NCBI GenBank assembly: GCA_001872985.1 | Contig: MNYA01000380.1 | Coordinates: 1-6,150 of the forward strand | Source: a bacterium CG2_30_54_10 | GTDB taxonomy: Bacteria > Muiribacteriota > Ozemobacteria > Ozemobacterales > Ozemobacteraceae | Length of the DNA: 6,150 nt | Reading direction: 5' to 3' | Part shown: positions 1 to 5,359 of the stretch, in pieces | How positions within the stretch are numbered: the first letter of the stretch is position 1 | Layout of the letters: every line of letters begins with the position of its first letter | Notes under the pieces: generated by a model | The model's input: the letters and a program-made list of their open reading frames with translations, nothing else | What the model was told of the DNA's origin: nothing | Databases searched by the model: none | Made by a program: the position numbers and the translations under genes

Positions 1-155
1 GTGCCGCTGGTTTTGGGTTTCGTGCTGTAGGGGTCGGTGCCGCCAGCTGTGGCGCCACCGATGCCATAGGGGTCGGTGCCACCTGTCTTGGGTTTCGTGC
101 TGTAGGGGTCAGTGCCGCCAGTGCTCGGGTTGTTGGAGTAAGGGTCAGTGCCGCC
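1..155 (-). repeat. C-terminal GGTDPY coding repeat
   Basis: Four complete units of GGTDPY(S/G) lie on the minus strand at 155-135, 119-99, 83-63 and 44-24. They are spaced 36, 36 and 39 bases apart (12, 12 and 13 residues). A further unit appears to begin at the window edge with SGT. Spacers differ (NNPST, STKPKT, IGGATA), but STKPKT occurs twice with nearly identical DNA, which suggests recent duplication. The number of units beyond the edge is unknown. Confidence 0.85.
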
Positions 156-1667
156 GGTCTGGCTTCCCGAACCGGGAGCTGCGGGAGGATTTCGCGTCAG
201 GTAGTCGAGTTCGCGCTTGGCATCATCGTATTCCCGCCGCTTGTCGCGAAGATCGGTATCGTAGTCGTATCTCGCATTGGTTTGGGCGCGGGTGTAGCTT
301 GTCTGCCAGGCTTCATACTGTCCGCGGGCCCTTTCGCGCTTCATGTTGAAATTCTGGTCGGCAACCTGTTTGGCAGTGCCGAGCTGAGACCGATACCGGG
401 TTTTGACCGCCGAGTATTCGGAAAGGATTTTCTTTGAAGCCTCGGCTTTGCTCCCGCCTGCAGCCTTGAACTCGACTCCGCGCTGATAGTCGGTGATGGC
501 GGTGCTTCTGGCCGGGCCGGCATCAATGAGGCCTTTCTGGACATAGACACCGGAAATATTGGCCGACATTTCAGGAAATTCTTTGGCGCGGTCGAGAAGC
601 TTCCAGTCATCGACCTTTGCCAGCGCGGCGAGTTCTCCAGGAGAGTTTCGGAAATTTCCGAGAACGCGATAAATAGAGTTCATTGCTTCGCGGTCATCGC
701 CCTTGAGGTGCTGGGAATCGGCAATTCCAAGCTCGGCCTTTTCACCATACGCGGAAGATCCGGTCAGGGCGCTGAACTGCGCGATCGCCTTGTCATACTG
801 TTTCAAGCCTAAATAGCAATTTCCAACCTGGAAAGTGGCGTTCTGGGAGTTGTCGCGGGAGGCCCCGATCAGATCGATCGCACGCTGATAGTCCTGTGCC
901 TCGATGGCTTTCTGTGCAAGGTCAGCAAATCCGCTGCGGATCTGGGCGTTGTTTCCGGCGATCTTTGCTTTTTCACCCGGGATACCGACTTCCTTGAGTT
1001 CTTTGAGCGCCTTGTCAATACGGCTTTTCGCGGAAAAATCGAGGAGCCCGAGCTTGCTCCGCTCGACAATCAACTTGTCCACCTCGAACGAAAATCGCAG
1101 GATGGCAAGCTCGGCTGTGCGGTTCTGAAGCTCGAGCGCGACCAGGCCGCGAACTGCCGGGTCATTGGAAGCCGTGTATCCATCAGGATTCCCAGCTAAC
1201 GTCCCACCGTAATAATTTCGGATCGACTTGACCACGAATCCACGGCCTTCGATCTCGGCGGTCACGGAAAGCCACTTTTTGCGATTGAAGAAGTTTCCTG
1301 TCTGGGTCTGCTTTTTGTCGAGCTTTAAAAGCCTGCAACCGTGCTCGGAAAGGATCTGTTGAAACCAGGCAACCCGCTCCCCAGCCTTGGTTCCATCGTT
1401 AAACTGAATATTGGCGCGGATGATCCCGTAGCTGACGGAATACCCCTGATAATCGCCCGGCGCGTAGGCATTGTTCCCCAGCACCGCCTTCGCAGTATCG
1501 GCCAACGGAACCGGAGGCGCCTCCCCAATGCTCGCTCCCCCTACGGTTACCTGGGGTCCGCCAACGGGCTGGTCTCCGAAGGGGTTGTCCGCGTATGCGG
1601 CACCGCCGAAAACAACCAGCATGACGGTGAGCCATCCGAAAACGCATCTTGAATAAGCCGATTTCAT
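1..1667 (-). CDS. Exported TPR-like protein with coiled coil and C-terminal GGTDPY repeats (3' end outside window)
   Basis: An open frame runs from ATG at 1667 through 555 full codons to the window edge without a stop. I do not recognise a named family. Residues 1-26 look like a Sec signal peptide (basic start, hydrophobic core, AYA before D27). Residues 35-240 form a globular part with no motif I can name. Residues 246-337 hold about three TPR-like helical pairs, for example DYQRAIDLI and QYDKAIAQF, which usually mediate protein binding. Residues 415-489 are highly charged and probably a coiled coil. A Pro/Gly linker then leads into repeats of GGTDPYS. The start is set by AGGGGGA six bases upstream; an ATG seven bases further upstream opens only a shadow frame. 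The gene diverges from the TPR gene at 1872. The product is probably periplasmic or outer-envelope; its function is unknown. Confidence 0.85.
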   Translation of the reverse strand, partial: MKSAYSRCVFGWLTVMLVVFGGAAYADNPFGDQPVGGPQVTVGGASIGEAPPVPLADTAKAVLGNNAYAPGDYQGYSVSYGIIRANIQFNDGTKAGERVAWFQQILSEHGCRLLKLDKKQTQTGNFFNRKKWLSVTAEIEGRGFVVKSIRNYYGGTLAGNPDGYTASNDPAVRGLVALELQNRTAELAILRFSFEVDKLIVERSKLGLLDFSAKSRIDKALKELKEVGIPGEKAKIAGNNAQIRSGFADLAQKAIEAQDYQRAIDLIGASRDNSQNATFQVGNCYLGLKQYDKAIAQFSALTGSSAYGEKAELGIADSQHLKGDDREAMNSIYRVLGNFRNSPGELAALAKVDDWKLLDRAKEFPEMSANISGVYVQKGLIDAGPARSTAITDYQRGVEFKAAGGSKAEASKKILSEYSAVKTRYRSQLGTAKQVADQNFNMKRERARGQYEAWQTSYTRAQTNARYDYDTDLRDKRREYDDAKRELDYLTRNPPAAPGSGSQTGGTDPYSNNPSTGGTDPYSTKPKTGGTDPYGIGGATAGGTDPYSTKPKTSG

Positions 1668-1673
1668 TTCGCA

Positions 1674-1680
1674 TCCCCCT
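1674..1680 (-). promoter_or_regulatory. Ribosome binding site for the minus-strand gene
   Basis: AGGGGGA on the minus strand sits six bases before the ATG at 1667. It decides between this start and the out-of-frame ATG at 1674, which overlaps the site itself. Confidence 0.7.
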
Positions 1681-1701
1681 GTTGCCTTTGAAGCTAAATC
1701 C

Positions 1702-1714
1702 ACAATGACATTGT
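1702..1714. promoter_or_regulatory. 13-bp palindrome over the minus-strand -10 box
   Basis: ACAATG and CATTGT form a perfect 6+1+6 palindrome overlapping the candidate -10 box. It is positioned like an operator that would repress the minus-strand gene. No regulator is identified, and a 6-bp half-site can arise by chance. Confidence 0.3.
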
Positions 1715-1738
1715 ATGATTTTATTCTCGAATCGGCAA
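1710..1738 (-). promoter_or_regulatory. Candidate sigma70-type promoter for the minus-strand gene
   Basis: On the minus strand, TTGCCG (1738-1733; 4 of 6 to TTGACA) and TACAAT (1715-1710; 5 of 6 to TATAAT) are separated by exactly 17 bases. The -10 box overlaps the palindrome at 1702-1714. The -35 box overlaps the left arm of the inverted repeat at 1736-1760. This is a consensus match only. Confidence 0.5.
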
Positions 1739-1760
1739 GGACTGCTTACAATAGTCCTTG
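1736..1760. promoter_or_regulatory. Perfect 8-bp inverted repeat between the divergent promoters
   Basis: CAAGGACT (1736-1743) and AGTCCTTG (1753-1760) pair perfectly around a 9-base spacer. The left arm touches the minus-strand -35 box. There is no T-tract on either side in either direction, so an operator or a cruciform-prone site fits better than a terminator. Confidence 0.4.
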
Positions 1761-1778
1761 TGGAAACCTCCTGGCTAT

Positions 1779-1798
1779 ATTTCGCCACATTTCGCCAC
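1779..1798. repeat. Tandem 10-bp direct repeat upstream of the plus-strand promoter
   Basis: ATTTCGCCAC occurs twice, head to tail and identical, at 1779-1788 and 1789-1798. The period is about one helical turn, and the repeat ends seven bases before the candidate -35 box of the plus-strand promoter. That position would suit an activator binding two sites on one DNA face; this role is inferred. Confidence 0.5.
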
Positions 1799-1805
1799 AC
1801 AGCCC

Positions 1806-1834
1806 TTCACAATTTGATTCCCGTTTGGTAGAAT
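1806..1834 (+). promoter_or_regulatory. Candidate sigma70-type promoter for the TPR gene at 1872
   Basis: TTCACA (1806-1811; 5 of 6) and TAGAAT (1829-1834; 5 of 6) are separated by exactly 17 bases. Transcription would start near 1841, giving a leader of about 30 bases that contains the ribosome binding site GGAGAGG at 1857-1863. Confidence 0.55.
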
Positions 1835-1856
1835 TGCTTGTCCTCAATTTTATTTT

Positions 1857-1863
1857 GGAGAGG
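1857..1863 (+). promoter_or_regulatory. Ribosome binding site for the TPR gene
   Basis: GGAGAGG lies eight bases before the ATG at 1872, in an A/T-rich leader. It supports that start over the out-of-frame ATG at 1838. Confidence 0.75.
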
Positions 1864-1871
1864 TACAAAAA

Positions 1872-3104
1872 ATGGTGAAAAGACGTTTTTGGTCGACCTT
1901 CCTTTTACTTTTGGTTGCGCTTTCAGCTTCAGCGGCAGGCGAATACGAGCTGCAGAGAGCAAAGGCCGCGATGAACCGGGGCGATTATCGTGGCGCCCTG
2001 ATGCAGTTCAGAAACATTTCCTCCAATTCATACTTTTCCTCCCGGGTTCAGCGGGAGGCTTCTTATTTCGTCGGCTTCAGTTGCGTAAAACTCAGCGATC
2101 CGTGGAGCGCAATCGATGCGTTCGAGCGGTTCCTCGGTCGTTACCAGTCCTCCGGCACTGATTGGCTGATTCCCGATGCCTTGTACGTGTTGGGGCGAAC
2201 CTACGAAGGAGTGAGTCGCATCGACGATGCGCGGCGGGTGTACGTTCGCTGCCGCGATCGCTACTCGAGTTCTGAATTCTCAGGGAAATCAATGGACCGC
2301 CTCCGGATCATCGGCGGGGGCGGATTCAACCCCGGCCCCATCCACCCGCCTCATCCCGGCCCCTACCATCCCCCCGTCGGCGGTTACGGAATCACACCCG
2401 AGGTTGCAGACATGATCCGCCTCGCGAAGATGGATCCGAGCTCCTATTCGGCCGATCAGATGCTTCTCAAGGCCGCCACCATGGCCCGAACCGGCCCTGA
2501 TTTCATCGCGATCTCCCGCGCTACGCAGAATCAGTATACCCAATGGCAGGTCTTCTCGACCGCGATGCAGTCCCGCGCCTTCAGGCTGATGACACCCTAT
2601 GAAGTATCCGACCTGGTGAAAACGACCAATAATTCCTATTATCGCAATCAGGTTCTGCTGGCTTATGCCAACAACGTCGCCCGCTCCGCCGAAGATTTCG
2701 GGATCATCGCCGAAGCCGCCGCTGACAGCTACACCAAAAGCCAGATCCTGGCCATTGCTCGTGAAAAGCTCGGAAACATGAACCCTCATTACCGCGTCAA
2801 TGCCTCCGTTCAGTATGCTGACCAGGGTCCCGATGCGGTAAAATCCGCAAAGGGAAAGAGTCAGACCAAACCCGCGCCGGTTGAGAAGGCCGCCCCTTCA
2901 GACCCATTTGGTGCGCAGTTTCAGATCAATCAGGAAAAGGTGCGCCGGGTCAATTGGTTCATCCAGGCGGTCAAGAGTAAAAAACAGATCGATGTCACCG
3001 CCAGGCAACTTACGAAGGATGACATGAATCTCGAGATCGTGCGCGAAGCCATCAAGAGTGCCGAGCAGACCAAGAAGTTCGACAACCTCCACCAATCCAA
3101 GTAA
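1872..3104 (+). CDS. Exported TPR protein with Pro-rich linker and four-unit helical repeat domain
   Basis: A 410-residue protein with a clear Sec signal peptide (KRR, hydrophobic core 9-19, cleavage near ASA-A at 21-22). Residues 25-145 resemble the TPR part of the BamD/YbgF type: NRGDYRGALMQFRNI, PWSAIDAFERFLGRY, then ALYVLGRTY with DDARRVYVRCRDRY. There is no lipobox cysteine, so a soluble periplasmic protein is more likely than a BamD lipoprotein. Residues 148-173 are a Gly/Pro/His linker. Residues 178-300 hold four similar helical units of about 30 residues, each with an acidic-hydrophobic pair and, eleven residues later, Tyr-x3-Gln (Y192, Y222, Y256, Y287). A Lys/Pro stretch (325-342) and a charged helical tail follow. 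The gene has its own promoter and a strong terminator, so it may be mainly monocistronic. The molecular function is unknown; protein-protein scaffolding in the envelope is inferred. Confidence 0.9.
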   Translation: MVKRRFWSTFLLLLVALSASAAGEYELQRAKAAMNRGDYRGALMQFRNISSNSYFSSRVQREASYFVGFSCVKLSDPWSAIDAFERFLGRYQSSGTDWLIPDALYVLGRTYEGVSRIDDARRVYVRCRDRYSSSEFSGKSMDRLRIIGGGGFNPGPIHPPHPGPYHPPVGGYGITPEVADMIRLAKMDPSSYSADQMLLKAATMARTGPDFIAISRATQNQYTQWQVFSTAMQSRAFRLMTPYEVSDLVKTTNNSYYRNQVLLAYANNVARSAEDFGIIAEAAADSYTKSQILAIAREKLGNMNPHYRVNASVQYADQGPDAVKSAKGKSQTKPAPVEKAAPSDPFGAQFQINQEKVRRVNWFIQAVKSKKQIDVTARQLTKDDMNLEIVREAIKSAEQTKKFDNLHQSK

Positions 3105-3120
3105 ATTTCCGCAATAGAAG

Positions 3121-3152
3121 CGTCGGCTCTGATCGTAGGGCCGACGTTTTTT
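3121..3152 (+). terminator. Intrinsic terminator between the TPR and Sel1 genes
   Basis: CGTCGGCTCT (3121-3130) pairs with AGGGCCGACG (3137-3146) in a 10-bp stem with one G-U pair and a six-base loop, followed at once by six T. It lies 16 bases after the stop at 3104. Only 16 bases separate its T-tract from the next ATG, so it also sits in the leader of any transcript reading into the Sel1 gene. Confidence 0.88.
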
Positions 3153-3155
3153 CCT

Positions 3156-3160
3156 GGAGA
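3156..3160 (+). promoter_or_regulatory. Ribosome binding site for the Sel1 gene
   Basis: GGAGA lies eight bases before the ATG at 3169 and only three bases after the terminator T-tract. Confidence 0.65.
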
Positions 3161-3168
3161 AAAAGCAC

Positions 3169-3912
3169 ATGAATTCTAAATGGCGGTTGGTTGTCTGCAC
3201 ACTTTTGATTTCCTCTCCCCTGGCGCTTTTTGCTGCCGATGATCAGGAACTGATACCTGTAATCGGCTCGCCAAAAAGCCGGACGGCCGTTGTATCTACA
3301 ATTACATCAAAACAGCAGCCGGCGGCTTCCCCTTCCCGGAAGTCCGACCTCCTGGTTTCCCCCGTCCGCCAGGCTCTGGAGAACAAGGCGGCCACCGATC
3401 CGATTGCTCAGTATTCCCTCGGGATGGCCCTGTTGAACGGGGATTTCGGCGCCAAGAGTCCCCTCGACGCCATGCGCTGGCTTCAAGCCTCCGCCAGAAA
3501 GGGTTATCCTCCGGCTACCACCCAGATCGGACGGATGCATCGCGATGGCTTGGGCGTCGCCGCGGATCCGTTCAAAGCCGTAAAATGGTTCCGGGTGGGT
3601 GCTGAAGCTGGTTTCCGACCTGCTCAGATCGAACTCGCGTTGATGTACTTTGAGGGAAAAGGTTCCCACCAGGATCTGGTGGAAGCTTTCGTAATGCTGG
3701 AGTCCGCTTCCCCTACCATACGGCTTGCGCCCGAGGGTGAGTTCGCGAAGGCCAGGAAAGCCCTTTCCGAACTGGAGAAGCGCCTTTCTCCCGAACAGAT
3801 GTCCCTCGCGCGGGAGAGGGTTGCCGAGGCCAAAGGTCAATCACTTGCGGCCATGATGAAGCGCCATCCTGGAACATCCAAGAAGGTTACACCCCAGAAG
3901 CCTGTGCGCTGA
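3169..3912 (+). CDS. Exported Sel1-repeat protein
   Basis: A 247-residue protein. Residues 1-23 are a Sec signal peptide (SKWR, hydrophobic core, cleavage near LFA-A). Residues 24-75 are a low-complexity Ser/Pro/Lys linker. Residues 77-180 carry about three Sel1-like repeats of 36 residues, with the typical A-x2-x-LG-x-[ML] and G-x2-x4-A-x2-W pattern: AQYSLGMALLNG with AMRWLQASARKGYPPA, then TQIGRMHRDGLGV with AVKWFRVGAEAGFRPA, then IELALMYFEGKG. A charged helix (190-232) and a basic tail end the protein. Sel1 proteins are alpha-solenoids that act as adaptors; here the likely place is the periplasm. It lies 12 bases upstream of the first radical SAM gene, so the two are probably co-transcribed. 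No promoter fits between the terminator and its start, so its transcription must come from readthrough or from a promoter inside the upstream gene. Confidence 0.9.
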   Translation: MNSKWRLVVCTLLISSPLALFAADDQELIPVIGSPKSRTAVVSTITSKQQPAASPSRKSDLLVSPVRQALENKAATDPIAQYSLGMALLNGDFGAKSPLDAMRWLQASARKGYPPATTQIGRMHRDGLGVAADPFKAVKWFRVGAEAGFRPAQIELALMYFEGKGSHQDLVEAFVMLESASPTIRLAPEGEFAKARKALSELEKRLSPEQMSLARERVAEAKGQSLAAMMKRHPGTSKKVTPQKPVR

Positions 3913-3924
3913 AGCTGAAAGTCG

Positions 3925-5340
3925 ATGCGATCAGAGCGCGATTACACCTATTTATCAACAACCACCGGGATGTGCCGGGGATGTCGTAACCTCGTAACTT
4001 CGAGGCTTTTGGAACGGCAAGGGCATGTGTTCCAGCAAAATCTCTGCCCAACATGCGGGACAACCGAGGCAATGATCGCGGAGAGTTTCGCTTGGTATAC
4101 CCACACTCTGGAAACCGTCGTCAGGCCGAGGCCTCCGCGGCAAGAAGGCAATCCGGTCAGGAAAGGATGCCCTCGGGACTGCGGTCCATGCGCCTTCCAT
4201 GCAGGAACCTGCAACCTTCCGGTGTTTTCGATTACCAATGCATGTGATCTGCGCTGCCCAATCTGCTTCACCTACAACCGCGAGGACAAGCTTTACCACA
4301 TGGCACGGTCCGAGCTGGCAACCTTGCTTGACAAGCTTCTTGCCAGAACAGGGCCACTCGACCTCATCAACATCACCGGCGGAGAACCGACCCTCCACCC
4401 GCAACTGCTCGATCTGATCGCCGAAGCACGGCGCCCGGAGATCGGCCGTGTCACGGTGAATTCCAATGGAATGCGCATCAGCCGGGACCCCGATTTCTGC
4501 GGTCAGCTTGCGAAGGCAGGAGCCTACGTGATTCTGTCCTTCGACACGCTCGATCCGGAGACATCCGTCCGTATACATGGAGTGGACATCGTTTCCCAGA
4601 AACTTCAGGCACTTGAAAACCTCCAGCGTGCAGGGGTGGGTGTGACACTTCTTCACGTAATGATTCCAGGGGTAAATGATACCGAGTTCGGAGGAATTCT
4701 GAACCTCGCCCTTTCCCATTCCGAGGTCAGGAGCATCACCGTTCAAAGCATGACCTACACCGGATTCGGAGGAGGTCTTTTCGAACCGCGCCGCCACCTT
4801 CCGTTGGACATGGCAGCCAGGATCGTTGAAGAGAACTCGGATGGGCGCATCAAACGCAGTTTTTTCCGGCCGTTGCCCGCGGCTCATCCCCTCTGTTACC
4901 AGATCGCATACATTTTCAAGTTGAACGGGAAGCTGTATGATTTTTCCGGGATATTCACCGACTCCGAGCTGGAGCAGCTTCTCGGAAACGGTTATCTTCT
5001 CAGGCCTTCTGATGACTCTACCGACCTGTTCCAGGACGCGCTGAACCGTCTTTGGGCCAACGGCGAAACCCCCGAACTTCTGGAAGGATTCCGCTCGATT
5101 ATCCGCGAGCTCTATCCTGTCCGGGGAGGAAAGCCCAGCACCTCGCAGCGTCAGAAGATTGGCGAGAAGCATATCCTCACGATTTATCTCCACGCCCACA
5201 TGGATGAAGATAACTTCGATGTCGCCAGGGTCTCGGACCTGCCCCGATCAGGTTCCCGATCCCGAAGGGCGGCTGATTCCGGCGTGTTCCTACAACCTGT
5301 TCTACCGCATGAAAGATCCCCGGTTCTGGATACCGGCTGA
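3925..5340 (+). CDS. Radical SAM protein of the COG1964 / MJ0619 (tetraether lipid synthase-like) family; C-terminus frameshifted
   Basis: As read, 471 residues. Visible metal sites, in order: C17-x2-C20 and C41-x2-C44 (rubredoxin-like knuckle), C82-P-R-D-C86-G-P-C89 with H92 and C96 (auxiliary cluster), C107-DLR-C111-PI-C114 (the radical SAM cluster) and TGGEP at 151-155 (SAM binding). This order matches archaeal MJ0619/Tes, which joins lipid tails by C-C coupling, and bacterial relatives linked to membrane-spanning lipids. The substrate here is not proven. Residues 1 to about 437 fit the family. The last 34 residues do not: the expected end (PDPEGRLIPACSYN) lies in the next frame up to 5359. 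The start has only a weak Shine-Dalgarno site, and the upstream Sel1 stop is 12 bases away, so translational coupling is likely. An internal ATG at 3970 would leave only one residue before C17. The protein is probably cytoplasmic or attached to the inner membrane face. Confidence 0.88.
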   Translation: MRSERDYTYLSTTTGMCRGCRNLVTSRLLERQGHVFQQNLCPTCGTTEAMIAESFAWYTHTLETVVRPRPPRQEGNPVRKGCPRDCGPCAFHAGTCNLPVFSITNACDLRCPICFTYNREDKLYHMARSELATLLDKLLARTGPLDLINITGGEPTLHPQLLDLIAEARRPEIGRVTVNSNGMRISRDPDFCGQLAKAGAYVILSFDTLDPETSVRIHGVDIVSQKLQALENLQRAGVGVTLLHVMIPGVNDTEFGGILNLALSHSEVRSITVQSMTYTGFGGGLFEPRRHLPLDMAARIVEENSDGRIKRSFFRPLPAAHPLCYQIAYIFKLNGKLYDFSGIFTDSELEQLLGNGYLLRPSDDSTDLFQDALNRLWANGETPELLEGFRSIIRELYPVRGGKPSTSQRQKIGEKHILTIYLHAHMDEDNFDVARVSDLPRSGSRSRRAADSGVFLQPVLPHERSPVLDTG

Positions 5341-5359
5341 AAAAAGGCTTCCCGGATGA
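5219..5359 (+). pseudogene. Out-of-frame true C-terminus of the first radical SAM gene (+1 frameshift)
   Basis: In frame 2, bases from about 5237 read T-C-P-D-Q-V-P-D-P-E-G-R-L-I-P-A-C-S-Y-N, then a Phe/Tyr/Trp-rich end, stopping at TGA 5357-5359. This resembles the family end (a cysteine, a PDGR-like turn, then IPxCxYN). The stop overlaps the next ATG as ATGA, which supports it as the ancestral end. Removing one base between about 5219 and 5239 would join the frames into a protein of 477 residues. The cause could be a mutation, a sequencing error or +1 frameshifting at CCC-CGA (5242-5247). Confidence 0.75.

Noticed and set aside
1736..1760. Intrinsic terminator
   Set aside because: The 8-bp stem has no T-tract on either strand and lies between divergent starts, where no transcript needs to end.
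1399..1800. Minus-strand frame of 133 codons starting at 1800 or at the ATG at 1674
   Set aside because: It is out of frame with the signal-peptide gene, Arg/Gly-rich and without family features. The Shine-Dalgarno spacing fits the ATG at 1667 instead.
1838..2161. Plus-strand frame of 107 codons overlapping the TPR gene
   Set aside because: It is a shadow of the TPR gene: its ATG precedes the ribosome binding site, and its product lacks a signal peptide or repeat pattern.
1872..3104. BamD or YbgF (CpoB) orthologue
   Set aside because: The TPR part resembles them, but there is no lipobox cysteine, no Tol-Pal gene context, and the C-terminal four-unit domain is foreign to both.
3955..5199. 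Long minus-strand open frame of 414 codons
   Set aside because: It lies fully antisense to the radical SAM gene, whose cysteine motifs are unmistakable. Open antisense frames are common in GC-biased coding DNA, and the product has no recognisable motif.
5159..5359. Separate 66-residue gene
   Set aside because: Its second half is the displaced C-terminus of the first radical SAM protein. The first part is only the wrong frame of that gene, and no ribosome binding site marks its ATG.
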